DNA from: Pseudomonadota bacterium
GTDB lineage: Bacteria > Pseudomonadota > Gammaproteobacteria > Burkholderiales > Methylophilaceae
Length of the DNA stretch: 10,387 nt
Assembly (NCBI GenBank): GCA_029549705.1
Contig: JAKPIR010000088.1
Span: 1 to 10,387 of the forward strand
Reading direction: 5' to 3'
The notes under the pieces were generated by a model, which worked only from the letters and a program-made list of their open reading frames with translations, had not been told where the DNA came from and did not search any database. Made by a program: the position numbers and the translations under genes. Below, in pieces: positions 1 to 6,573 of this stretch (its first letter is position 1; the number at the start of each line of letters is the position of its first letter).

Positions 1-5
1 ACATC

Positions 6-34
6 TTGAGAGGATTTAATTTATTAGATTTAAT
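6..34 (+). promoter_or_regulatory. Candidate sigma70 promoter upstream of trmL
   Basis: TTGAGA at 6-11 (5 of 6 matches to the -35 consensus) and TTTAAT at 29-34 (5 of 6 to the -10 consensus) are separated by 17 nt, so transcription would begin near 41-43 and read into the gene at 79. The first 78 nt are very AT-rich, so a chance match is quite possible. Confidence 0.3.
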
Positions 35-78
35 ATATTAAATACTAAAATAATAGGCTATTATAGGTTGGCATAACC

Positions 79-498
79 ATGCATATTATTCGGCTGTGCG
101 CCAACACGGGTGCGCAATTACATTTGGTGAAACCGCTCGGATTTTCGCTTGAAGACAAGCAGCTTAAACGTGCGGGGCTGGATTATCACGAATATTCAAC
201 AGTACAAGTGCATGAAAATTGGCAGGCCTGCAAAGCTGCATTGGTGGGGAAACGCATGTTCGCACTGACTACCAAAGGCAGCAGCAATTATGCACAAACA
301 GCTTTTTTGCGCGACGATGTGTTTGTGTTTGGCCCAGAAACGCGTGGCTTGCCTGAAGAAATTCGTAGTGAATTTACAGCAGAACACCGCCTACGCTTAC
401 CCATGCTACCAGATAGCCGCAGCCTAAATTTATCGAATTCCGCCGCAGTGTTACTTTATGAGGCTTGGCGGCAGGTTGGTTTTGAAGGTGGGCTGTAA
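79..498 (+). CDS. trmL: TrmL-like tRNA (cytidine/uridine-34 2'-O)-methyltransferase, N-terminally truncated
   Basis: This is a SPOUT-family methyltransferase of the TrmL/YibK type, which 2'-O-methylates the wobble nucleotide of tRNA-Leu isoacceptors using S-adenosylmethionine. The core is intact: IIRLCANTGAQLHL at residues 3-16, LDYHEY near 34-39, the SAM-binding knot loop FGPETRGLP at about 84-92, and PDSRSLNLSNSAAVLLYEAW near 111-130. The protein is 139 aa, whereas E. coli TrmL is 157 aa and begins with a strand ending in EPEIPPNTGNIIR. Here the sequence starts inside that motif, directly before IIR. An in-frame TAG at 64-66 blocks upstream extension, and I find no missing segment in the other frames of 1-78. 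Only a weak AGG (65-67) precedes the ATG. The gene is either a 5'-truncated, possibly non-functional copy, or sits at a rearrangement or assembly join. The family call is firm; function of this copy is doubtful. Confidence 0.8.
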   Translation: MHIIRLCANTGAQLHLVKPLGFSLEDKQLKRAGLDYHEYSTVQVHENWQACKAALVGKRMFALTTKGSSNYAQTAFLRDDVFVFGPETRGLPEEIRSEFTAEHRLRLPMLPDSRSLNLSNSAAVLLYEAWRQVGFEGGL

Positions 499-499
499 T

Positions 500-1018
500 T
501 TACTTACGGCGCATACCGCGCAAAGTAAATAGCAAAATAATCGACGGCAACCACACCCAAAGTAACTCTGATTGAATCACCCGCCAGCCCCGTGCGCTAA
601 AAAAATTAGCAATGCCAATGGGTGAAACGGCAATCGGCCGATAATCAAAAAACACGCGCTCGTTTGAATACGGCCAATAAAGCGCAACGCCTAAGCCGCC
701 GCTGGTGAGCATATCCAGCAAAGGGTGCGACACTACTGCAATGAATGTGAGTAAAAATACCACCCATGCGCGGCTTTTTAACAGGCGTGCAAAACACATC
801 GCCAACAGAGCAACTAACACCGCAAACGCAATAGAATGGGTAAAGCCGCGATGCCCCCATTGCGAGGCGTAGGCAATGCCTAACTTAAAGCCTATGGTGT
901 CAAAGTCAGGCAAAATGGCGCAAAAGGTGGCAAAGAAAAACAAGCGTCGGCTGACGATTTTACCTACACCCAAACTGGTGGCTATAGGCACGGCAACGTG
1001 TGAAAAAATGGTAGGCAT
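500..1018 (-). CDS. YdjM/DUF457-like inner-membrane metal-dependent hydrolase family protein
   Basis: This 172-aa polytopic membrane protein resembles the YdjM family (LexA-regulated inner-membrane protein, DUF457), annotated as putative metal-dependent hydrolases. The family pattern is visible: H7 near the N terminus, LPDFD at 36-40, HRGFTHS at 56-62, and HPLLD at 98-102 followed by TSGGLGVALYWPYSNERVFF. The His and Asp residues of these motifs lie at or beside hydrophobic segments (about 24-36, 62-80, 84-98, 153-166) and probably bind metal. The substrate is unknown for the family. No LexA box is evident upstream and no Shine-Dalgarno precedes the ATG. It is the last gene of the minus-strand run, 83 nt below the GRDP-like gene, and its stop codon is one base from the stop of the convergent trmL-like gene. 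The family call is good; the biochemical function is not known. Confidence 0.85.
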   Translation of the reverse strand: MPTIFSHVAVPIATSLGVGKIVSRRLFFFATFCAILPDFDTIGFKLGIAYASQWGHRGFTHSIAFAVLVALLAMCFARLLKSRAWVVFLLTFIAVVSHPLLDMLTSGGLGVALYWPYSNERVFFDYRPIAVSPIGIANFFSARGWRVIQSELLWVWLPSIILLFTLRGMRRK

Positions 1019-1041
1019 TGGTGTTTAGTGCGTTGTTGATG

Positions 1042-1063
1042 AAGTGCTAAGCGTAAAGCACTT
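1042..1063 (-). other. Small inverted repeat between the GRDP-like and ydjM-like genes
   Basis: AAGTGCT at 1042-1048 and AGCACTT at 1057-1063 form a perfect 7-bp stem with an 8-nt loop. It lies between the GRDP-like stop and the ydjM-like start. No U-tract follows on either strand, so it is not a standard intrinsic terminator. It could be a weak attenuating hairpin or chance. Confidence 0.25.
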
Positions 1064-1101
1064 GTGTGAAGTGAGTATGAAGTAACAGGTATTTTAAATG
1101 G

Positions 1102-1956
1102 CTAATCTCCGCCTCCGCCACATCCTCCCCCACAACCGCCCCCGTCACTGCCACCACCATCTCCGCCGCCAGCAGCATCACTAAAACCACCTGAACAGCC
1201 GCTACCGCCTCCACAACCACTGCCACTTCCCGAAAAATCGCCAACACAGCAAGTGCCGCTAGCGCTGGCTAACTGTTCATCCGTGTGGCAATCCAGCGCA
1301 TATTTTCTGCCATTGACGATATTTAATTCCATATCAATCGCAAATAACAAGGGCAATTTATGTGGTTTTTTAGGGTAAATATACTCTTGCTGGCAGGCAA
1401 ACCACCATGTGCGGCGCAAGCTTTCGGCTCGTTCACCTTGTTGTTGAATCGCCACAAGTTCAGCTTGATGTGCGCTACTCGAATAAGGCGCATCTGAAAA
1501 GCTTTGCAGTGGCACAGCGGGGATATGATGAAAAAACTTGCCGAATGCGGCTTTGCAAAAACGCGCATAATTTTGCGTATATAAAATAAACTCATGCCAT
1601 AAATCATCCACCACTTCTGACGGCATGGCTACATGGCGATGCCCAGACAAATGATAGGCCATAAAATATTGGCGCATGGCTTTATCTACCAATTGCGCAT
1701 CTGCCAAGCTTAAAGTGGGGTGTTTTTTGATGAGTTTGAGCAACAAACCTGCGGGTAAAACGTAAAGACGAATTTCTTCTTCACGTTTGTTGGCAATCAA
1801 CTTGCGGTATTTTTTTATTGCAATCCAAATGGCTAAAAACGTGACGAATACTGCTAAAAAAGCATACACACCGTAAATAATCGCAATAAATATTAACGCT
1901 GGAATAGTAAAGATGACTAATAAAGTAACTAGACACCCTTCCAGTTGTTCGCGCAT
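1102..1956 (-). CDS. GRDP-like membrane protein with Gly/Cys/Ser-rich C-terminal tail
   Basis: The 284-aa protein has three parts. Residues about 9-47 are hydrophobic and likely form one or two membrane segments. Residues 60-225 form a soluble domain with the signature of glycine-rich domain-containing (GRDP-like) proteins: VDDLWHEFILYTQNY at 116-130, then FCKAAFGKFFHHIP at 133-146, matching the family pattern vDxxWHxxIL.T..Y..FC...G.f.HH.P. Residues 235-284 are a low-complexity tail of mainly Gly, Ser, Asp and Cys with cysteines at 236, 237, 248, 254, 275 and 279. The function is unknown. The start ATG shares its A with the gpsA stop (TAATG), implying translational coupling to gpsA. The tail could be a flexible surface segment, a metal or redox site, or a modification substrate; nothing here decides. 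The domain call is from remembered family patterns. Confidence 0.75.
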   Translation of the reverse strand: MREQLEGCLVTLLVIFTIPALIFIAIIYGVYAFLAVFVTFLAIWIAIKKYRKLIANKREEEIRLYVLPAGLLLKLIKKHPTLSLADAQLVDKAMRQYFMAYHLSGHRHVAMPSEVVDDLWHEFILYTQNYARFCKAAFGKFFHHIPAVPLQSFSDAPYSSSAHQAELVAIQQQGERAESLRRTWWFACQQEYIYPKKPHKLPLLFAIDMELNIVNGRKYALDCHTDEQLASASGTCCVGDFSGSGSGCGGGSGCSGGFSDAAGGGDGGGSDGGGCGGGCGGGGD

Positions 1957-2990
1957 TAAATCGCCTCAGGTTTTTGTTCGCGCCCCAGCAAATCCGTCAC
2001 GGCATCTTTGGCACTTTTGCCGTTAGATAAAGCTTGATTGACTTCATAGGTAATCGGCATGTCCACGCCGATGGTTTCAGCGCGGCGCATCACTTCACGC
2101 GCGGTGTTGACGCCTTCCGCTACATGGCCTAAACCTTGCAGAATATCAGCAAGCGACTTTCCGCTGGCGAGTTGCAACCCTACTTCACGGTTGCGCGAAT
2201 ATTGGCCTGTACAGGTTAAAATTAAATCGCCCACGCCTGCGAGCCCCATAAAGGTTTCAGTTGAAGCGCCTAGGGCCACACCAAAACGGGTGATTTCTGC
2301 AAGCCCTCGCGTAATTAAAGCCGCGCGGGCATTGTTGCCAAAACCCATGCCATCACTAATACCGGCGGCAATCGCCATCACATTCTTTAACGCACCGCCC
2401 ACAGAAACCCCAATCACATCGGTGCTGTGATACACCCGCAGATTTGCTCCGTGTATTAGCAAGGCGGCTTCGTTTGAAAATGCCTCATTCGTTGCAGCCA
2501 GCGTGACCGCCGTTGGCAAACCACGCACAAGTTCAGCCGCAAAACTGGGGCCTGATAACGCGCCCCAATGCTGCCCAGTTTGTTTGGGGTCACCTAATTC
2601 TTCCAGCGCCACTTCGTAGGGTAATTTTGCGGATTGTGGCTCTAGGCCTTTGTGCGCCCAAATAATCGGCTGTTGACTGCCAAGCGCTTTGAGGTCTTGC
2701 AGTATGCCGCGAAAACCAGCAGTTGGCACGACGGATAGAATTAAATCAGCGCCAGAAATGGCAACCGCCAAATCATCTTCCACTTGCAATTGGTCATTAA
2801 ATTTGAAGTCGCCTAAATACAGTGGGTTAGCGCGCGCTTTGCGCATGCCTGACACATGTCCGGCGTTACGCGCCCAAAGGCTCACCAAATGACGCTCACT
2901 GATATTCATGGCCAGCGCCGTACCCCAAGCCCCCGCGCCTAAAACCGCGATTTTACGCACCTGCTGATTTGCCAGGGTTTCGCCAACCAT
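1956..2990 (-). CDS. gpsA: Glycerol-3-phosphate dehydrogenase [NAD(P)+]
   Basis: GpsA reduces dihydroxyacetone phosphate to sn-glycerol-3-phosphate in the cytoplasm, supplying the backbone for phospholipids. At 344 aa it is close to the usual 330-340 aa. It shows the Rossmann dinucleotide motif GAGAWGTALA at 18-27, SVVPT at 86-90, the HKGLE motif at 113-117, SGPSFAAEL at 146-154, the catalytic lysine in GALKN (K202), and the substrate-contacting NNARAALITRG at 219-229. The ATG abuts the TAA of the SH3-domain gene with no gap, and a GGGGG run about 9 nt upstream, inside that gene, serves as ribosome binding site. This start gives about 11 residues ahead of the usual KIAVLGAG start; a GTG at residue 11 is possible but has a poorer ribosome binding site. 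The 3' end overlaps the GRDP-like start by one base. Confidence 0.97.
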   Translation of the reverse strand: MVGETLANQQVRKIAVLGAGAWGTALAMNISERHLVSLWARNAGHVSGMRKARANPLYLGDFKFNDQLQVEDDLAVAISGADLILSVVPTAGFRGILQDLKALGSQQPIIWAHKGLEPQSAKLPYEVALEELGDPKQTGQHWGALSGPSFAAELVRGLPTAVTLAATNEAFSNEAALLIHGANLRVYHSTDVIGVSVGGALKNVMAIAAGISDGMGFGNNARAALITRGLAEITRFGVALGASTETFMGLAGVGDLILTCTGQYSRNREVGLQLASGKSLADILQGLGHVAEGVNTAREVMRRAETIGVDMPITYEVNQALSNGKSAKDAVTDLLGREQKPEAI

Positions 2991-3443
2991 TTATTGATAC
3001 CCCCAAGTGGATGAAAGCAAAATATAGCCTGACAGACCATCACGGTGTTTCACTTTTAACCAACCGCGATTCAACTTAGGGTCAGCCACCTCAAGCAACA
3101 CGTCTTTTTCAACTGTTGCTAATAACGCTGACGTTGCATCTGCACTTTGGCGAATTTCTGCATTATTTTGTGTAATCAACACGGTGCGCTTATTGGAAAG
3201 GTTTTTAGACTCAACCCAATTTAAACTGCCTTGGGCATCGCGCACCTTCAGCCAATCACCTAAATTTACCACCACTTCAACAGGGTAATTTTGACTGAGC
3301 AACAATACCTTTGTTGCGGCGCTTGAGGGCGCGTCATACAGCGTGGCTTTTGGTTGCGCTATTGAACGAAAGTCTAGTGCTAACGCTGTTAACGGCATCA
3401 GCACTAACAAACCGACGAAGGCTGCTTTGAGTTTAATTTGCAA
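2991..3443 (-). CDS. Exported bacterial SH3-domain protein, TTG start
   Basis: This 150-aa protein has a signal peptide (K4 and K6, hydrophobic 7-18, probable cleavage after ALA at 20-22). Two bacterial SH3-like repeats follow, at about 30-82 (pattern ATLYDAPS...GDWLKVRD...LNWVESKNL) and 88-148 (AEIRQSAD...RGWLKVKHRDGLSGYI). Such modules usually bind peptidoglycan peptides or other envelope ligands, so a periplasmic wall-associated role is likely but unproven. The start is unusual. An in-frame TGA lies immediately upstream of the TTG at 3441-3443, so the frame cannot begin earlier, and the good AAGG sequence is only 3 nt from the TTG. The next codons with better spacing would be an ATT (residue 3) or the later GTG and ATG inside the signal peptide. 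The gene lies 21 nt below secB and abuts gpsA, so the three are probably cotranscribed. Confidence 0.85.
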   Translation of the reverse strand: MQIKLKAAFVGLLVLMPLTALALDFRSIAQPKATLYDAPSSAATKVLLLSQNYPVEVVVNLGDWLKVRDAQGSLNWVESKNLSNKRTVLITQNNAEIRQSADATSALLATVEKDVLLEVADPKLNRGWLKVKHRDGLSGYILLSSTWGYQ

Positions 3444-3464
3444 TCACCTTAAATGTAACAAAAA

Positions 3465-3938
3465 TTAATGCTTAGCCTCGGCTTCAGCTTGCTGTTGTTT
3501 TTGTTGCGCGTATAAAGCTTCAAAGTTGATAGGGTTAAGCAATACAGGCATAAAACCAGCGCGTACCACTAAATCAGATACCGCTTCACGCGCGTAAGGG
3601 AACAAAATATTCGGGCAAGTAATGCCGATAATCATATCTAAATTATCATCTGGTACGTTACGAATTTGGAAAATTCCTGCTTGTTCAACCTCTACCAAAA
3701 ATAGCGTTTTATCCGCAATTTTTGAAGTCACTGTCACCTTAATTGCCACTTCATATACGCCATCATCAAGCCCTTGTGCGCGGTTGCTTAATTCAATGCC
3801 CACTTGTGGCTGCGTACGGTCTGTGAAAATTTGCGGCGCATTAGGAATTTCTAATGAAGCATCTTTGACATAAATTTTTTCAATGCTAAAGCCAGGTTGC
3901 GCTTGTTGTTCTGCTGGTGCGTTATCTTCTTGTGCCAT
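3465..3938 (-). CDS. secB: Protein-export chaperone SecB
   Basis: SecB is a homotetrameric cytoplasmic chaperone that keeps exported preproteins unfolded and hands them to SecA. The 157-aa length is typical. The family hallmarks are FSIEKIYVKDASLEIPNAP at 17-35, QVGIELSNRA near 45-54, and the core FLVEVEQAGIFQIRNV near 80-95. ITCPNILFPYAREAVSDLV lies near 106-124 and PINFEALYAQQ near 136-146. The usual glycine pair in the C-terminal RGGF motif reads RAGF here, a mild change. The C-terminal tail is short and Gln/Ala/Glu-rich and ends AEAKH. A candidate promoter lies in the 122-nt gap after grxC, so secB may be transcribed independently of the rhodanese and grxC genes. The ribosome binding site is weak (AAGTAGAAAATT before ATG). 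Confidence 0.97.
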   Translation of the reverse strand: MAQEDNAPAEQQAQPGFSIEKIYVKDASLEIPNAPQIFTDRTQPQVGIELSNRAQGLDDGVYEVAIKVTVTSKIADKTLFLVEVEQAGIFQIRNVPDDNLDMIIGITCPNILFPYAREAVSDLVVRAGFMPVLLNPINFEALYAQQKQQQAEAEAKH

Positions 3939-3966
3939 AATTTTCTACTTAAAATGTTTAAATGCC

Positions 3967-3996
3967 TGCCGAACCTTCTGGCAAACCTTCAAGGTT
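3967..3996 (-). repeat. Tandem 12-mer and complementary hexamer in the secB 5' leader
   Basis: On the plus strand TGCCGAACCTTC (3967-3978) is followed directly by TGGCAAACCTTC (3979-3990), two 12-mers differing at two positions. They are followed by AAGGTT (3991-3996), which can pair with AACCTT in either copy. A run of eight A (3997-4004), read as U in the secB transcript, lies upstream of this element in that direction. The arrangement allows alternative short hairpins in the secB leader. It may be chance. Confidence 0.35.
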
Positions 3997-4028
3997 AAAA
4001 AAAATACTACTCTTTATTATGTTAAGCT

Positions 4029-4056
4029 ATTTTATCAGGTTTTAACGGACTCTAAA
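4029..4056 (-). promoter_or_regulatory. Candidate extended -10 promoter for secB
   Basis: On the minus strand TTTAGA (4056-4051, 4 of 6 to the -35 consensus), a 16-nt spacer and TAAAAT (4034-4029, 5 of 6) are preceded by TGA, giving an extended -10 TGATAAAAT. Transcription would start near 4022, leaving a leader of about 84 nt before the secB ATG. The promoter sits directly after the grxC stop codon, which is consistent with an internal promoter separating grxC from secB. Confidence 0.5.
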
Positions 4057-4060
4057 CGAT

Positions 4061-4315
4061 TTAGACTAACAGCGGGTCAAGCCCACCTGCCAAATCCAAT
4101 GCACGTAAATCATCAAAGCCACCAATATGACGCTCACCAATATAGATTTGCGGCACGGTACGCCGGCCTGTTTTTTGCATCATTTCATCACGTTTTTCGG
4201 GTTGTAAATCAATACGAATTTTATTGATATCTGCCACGCCTTTGCTGCGCAGCAACCGCTCTGCGTTGATGCAATAAGGGCACACGGCAGTAGCATACAT
4301 GGTAATGACTGGCAT
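4061..4315 (-). CDS. grxC: Glutaredoxin 3
   Basis: This is a small (84 aa) dithiol glutaredoxin that uses glutathione to reduce protein disulfides and mixed disulfides in the cytoplasm. The active site CPYC is at 12-15, the cis-proline motif TVPQIYIG at 53-60 and the glutathione-binding GGFDDL at 65-70, all in the expected places for a GrxC-type protein. It starts with an ATG that shares its A with the TAA of the upstream rhodanese gene (TAATG), so the two are very likely translationally coupled and cotranscribed. A glutaredoxin followed by secB is a common arrangement in betaproteobacteria. Confidence 0.96.
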   Translation of the reverse strand: MPVITMYATAVCPYCINAERLLRSKGVADINKIRIDLQPEKRDEMMQKTGRRTVPQIYIGERHIGGFDDLRALDLAGGLDPLLV

Positions 4316-4779
4316 TAGCCCTCAACCTTCTCAGCAGGTTTAGCTGTTGCTTTTTTTGCTGATGACTGAGATGTTACTACTGGCAATTTTGCATTTAGCC
4401 ATGCGTCCAAGCCACCTTGCAGGTTATTGACTTGCGTAAACTCCGCTTTACGCAGAATCTCACAAGCCTTGGCAGAGCGCGTGCCTCGCTGACAATTGAC
4501 TAAAACCGCCTTATTTTGATATTTTTTCAACTCATTTAATTTAGCTGGCAAATCATCTAATGCAATATGCTTAGCCTCGGCAATGTGCCCTGCGGCAAAT
4601 TCTGCGGCATCACGTACATCCAACACCACAGCGTTTGAACGGTTAATCAAAGTGACTGCTTCAGCAGGGCTTAAATTCGGCACGCCGCTCGCGCTTTTTT
4701 TTACGCCAGGCCACAACAGCATAAGGCCAGAGCCCAACACCAGACCTATTAACAAAATATTATTTTTAATAAATTCCAC
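4315..4779 (-). CDS. Membrane-anchored rhodanese-like sulfurtransferase, GTG start
   Basis: This is a single-domain rhodanese tethered to the inner membrane, of the YibN type. From the chosen start it is 154 aa: a membrane segment at about 6-24, the rhodanese signature LDVRDAAEFAAGHI at 53-66, the active-site loop CQRGTRS at 96-102 with catalytic C96, NLQGGLDAWL at 119-128, and a Lys/Ala-rich tail. It would transfer sulfane sulfur between thiols; the partner is unknown. The frame is open to an ATG at 4833, but the GTG at 4779-4777 has a strong AGGAAG six nt upstream and places the anchor directly at the N terminus. I therefore prefer the shorter form. It is the first gene of the minus-strand run and overlaps grxC by one base. 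Confidence 0.92.
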   Translation of the reverse strand: MEFIKNNILLIGLVLGSGLMLLWPGVKKSASGVPNLSPAEAVTLINRSNAVVLDVRDAAEFAAGHIAEAKHIALDDLPAKLNELKKYQNKAVLVNCQRGTRSAKACEILRKAEFTQVNNLQGGLDAWLNAKLPVVTSQSSAKKATAKPAEKVEG

Positions 4780-4967
4780 AAACTTCCTCTCGATGATTGA
4801 TTTCGCAATATGGAAGTGCATCTCGACACGCACAACACTATTTTTAGCTTATCTATCACATGGCATAAAAATTTTAAAAAGCGATTTTACGTGGAAATAC
4901 GCTAAAATAGTGGCAATCTCTCTAAAATATTCAAACTTAATTTCTCAAGCAATTAAAGGTGAAAATC
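4780..4967. promoter_or_regulatory. Divergent intergenic region between the rhodanese operon and gpmI
   Basis: This 188-nt region must drive both the minus-strand run and gpmI. It contains a near-identical 12-13 nt motif in opposite orientations: GCTAAAATAGTG on the plus strand at 4901-4912 and GCTAAAAATAGTG on the minus strand at 4848-4836. The TAAAAT core of each is a plausible -10 box pointing toward its own gene, though neither has a good -35 at 16-18 nt. The gpmI Shine-Dalgarno AAAGGTGA (4955-4962) and the rhodanese AGGAAG (minus strand, just above 4779) lie at the two edges. No coding sequence is seen between. Confidence 0.45.
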
Positions 4968-6530
4968 ATGTTACCCGCAACCAATCTCACTCCCGTATGC
5001 TTACTCATTTTAGATGGTTTTGGTTATCGCGAAGAGACTGCCAATAACGCCATTGCCCTTGCGCGCAAGCCCAATATTGATGCACTTTGGAACAACATGC
5101 CGCACACCTTGATTAACGCCTCAGAGCATTACGTTGGCTTGCCAGATGGGCAAATGGGCAACTCTGAAGTTGGGCATTTGAATATTGGTGCAGGACGCGT
5201 GGTGTTTCAAGATTTTGAGCGTATTAACAACAGCATTAAAACAGGTGAGTTTTTTGAACACCCTGCACTTAAATCTGCACTGTTAACCATTAAAAATAAC
5301 AATAAAGCGCTGCATATTTTGGGCTTACTGTCAGATGGCGGTGTACATAGTCACTACGAACACATTTACGCCATGCTGGAAATGGCTAAAAAGCTCGCTT
5401 TAACCAAAGTATACGTCCATGTATTCTTAGATGGGCGAGATACGCCGCCCGTGAGTGCTGCGCCCTATATTGCAGCGCTTGAAGCAAAAATTCAGTCATT
5501 AGGCGTTGGCAAGATTATTTCAGTAAGCGGGCGTTTTTACAGTATGGATCGCGACAAACGCTGGCCTCGTGTTGAGGCGGCATATGCACTCATTACCGAA
5601 GGCATAGGTGAATTTACTTTTGCAACCGCTAATGACGCCCTGCAGGCCGCCTACGCGCGTGGTGAAAATGATGAGTTTGTAAAATGCACGGCAATTCGCA
5701 AACCCAATGAAACTGCCACGCACTTAGAAGATGGCGATTTAGTGGTACATATGAACTTTAGATCTGACCGCGCACGCCAGCTCACGCACTCTTTATTAAG
5801 TGAAGAATTTGATGGTTTTCACCGCCGTCACGTACCACAATTATCAGGCTACTTTACGCTTACCATGCACGACGCGAAAGAAACCAAAGCCACGGCGATT
5901 TTTCCACCTTTTGCCGTTAAAAACACCTTTGGCGAATATCTTTCAAGCTTGGGTTTAACGCAGTTACGCATTGCCGAAACTGAAAAATACCCACATGTCA
6001 CCTTCTTTTTTAATGGCGGCGAAGAAAAAGTATTCGTAGGGGAAGATCGAATTTTAGTGCCTTCACCGCAGGTAGCCACCTATGATATGCAGCCAGAAAT
6101 GAGCGCGTTCGAGTTAACCGAAAAACTGGAAGAAGCGATTTTAAGCCGCAAATATAACGCCATTATTTGCAATTATGCCAATGGCGACATGGTGGGCCAC
6201 ACCGGCAGTCTGCAGGCAGCCATTGCAGCCATTGAGACCTTGGACACTTGCGTTGGGCGCATTGTGAACGCCATGCAAAGTATTGATGGAGAAGTCATTA
6301 TCACCGCCGATCACGGCAACGCGGAGCTGATGTTTGATGCCGAAAACAATCAACCGCATACGCAGCACACCACCAATAAAGTGCCATGTATCTACGTCGG
6401 GCGTGAAGCCACCTTAGCCGACGACGGTGCGCTTTCTGACTTGGCACCTACTTTATTGCACCTGATGGGCGTAGCGCAACCCAGTGAAATGACAGGTAAA
6501 AATCTTGTGCATTTTAAATCAACCAACTGA
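4968..6530 (+). CDS. gpmI: 2,3-bisphosphoglycerate-independent phosphoglycerate mutase
   Basis: GpmI interconverts 3- and 2-phosphoglycerate in glycolysis and gluconeogenesis, using two Mn ions and a phosphoserine intermediate. All landmarks of the alkaline-phosphatase superfamily fold are present. LILDGFG carries metal ligand D16, and GNSEVGHLNIGAGR carries catalytic S66. SDGGVHSH is at 122-129, GRDTPP at 156-161, NFRSDRAR at 263-270 and K340 in EKYPHVTFFFNGG. NGDMVGHTG supplies D407 and H411, ADHGNAE supplies D448 and H449, and H467 follows. The length of 520 aa is normal. I chose ATG 4968 over an in-frame GTG at 4959 because the Shine-Dalgarno AAAGGTGA (4955-4962) overlaps that GTG and is well spaced from the ATG. 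It probably forms an operon with envC, whose frame begins just past its stop. Confidence 0.98.
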   Translation: MLPATNLTPVCLLILDGFGYREETANNAIALARKPNIDALWNNMPHTLINASEHYVGLPDGQMGNSEVGHLNIGAGRVVFQDFERINNSIKTGEFFEHPALKSALLTIKNNNKALHILGLLSDGGVHSHYEHIYAMLEMAKKLALTKVYVHVFLDGRDTPPVSAAPYIAALEAKIQSLGVGKIISVSGRFYSMDRDKRWPRVEAAYALITEGIGEFTFATANDALQAAYARGENDEFVKCTAIRKPNETATHLEDGDLVVHMNFRSDRARQLTHSLLSEEFDGFHRRHVPQLSGYFTLTMHDAKETKATAIFPPFAVKNTFGEYLSSLGLTQLRIAETEKYPHVTFFFNGGEEKVFVGEDRILVPSPQVATYDMQPEMSAFELTEKLEEAILSRKYNAIICNYANGDMVGHTGSLQAAIAAIETLDTCVGRIVNAMQSIDGEVIITADHGNAELMFDAENNQPHTQHTTNKVPCIYVGREATLADDGALSDLAPTLLHLMGVAQPSEMTGKNLVHFKSTN

Positions 6531-6573
6531 CATTAGAATTAGCCGCAGATTAACGCCAATGCACGCAGATTAT

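Noticed and set aside
1102..1254. Gly/Cys/Ser tail as a microcin B17-like precursor
   Set aside because: It is fused to a membrane-anchored domain protein, has many Asp residues, and no cyclodehydratase, dehydrogenase or export genes are nearby; kept only as an open possibility for the tail.
2059..2430. 123-codon open frame on the plus strand
   Set aside because: It is fully antisense to gpsA, whose product has all family motifs; the antisense translation is Pro/Ser/Ala-rich and without recognisable domains.
3991..4008. A-run after AAGGTT as an intrinsic terminator for grxC
   Set aside because: On the minus strand the U-run precedes the short hairpin rather than following it, and the stem is only 4-6 bp.
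4780..4833. ATG at 4833 as the rhodanese start
   Set aside because: No ribosome binding site precedes it, while GTG 4779 has AGGAAG at ideal spacing and puts the membrane anchor at the N terminus.
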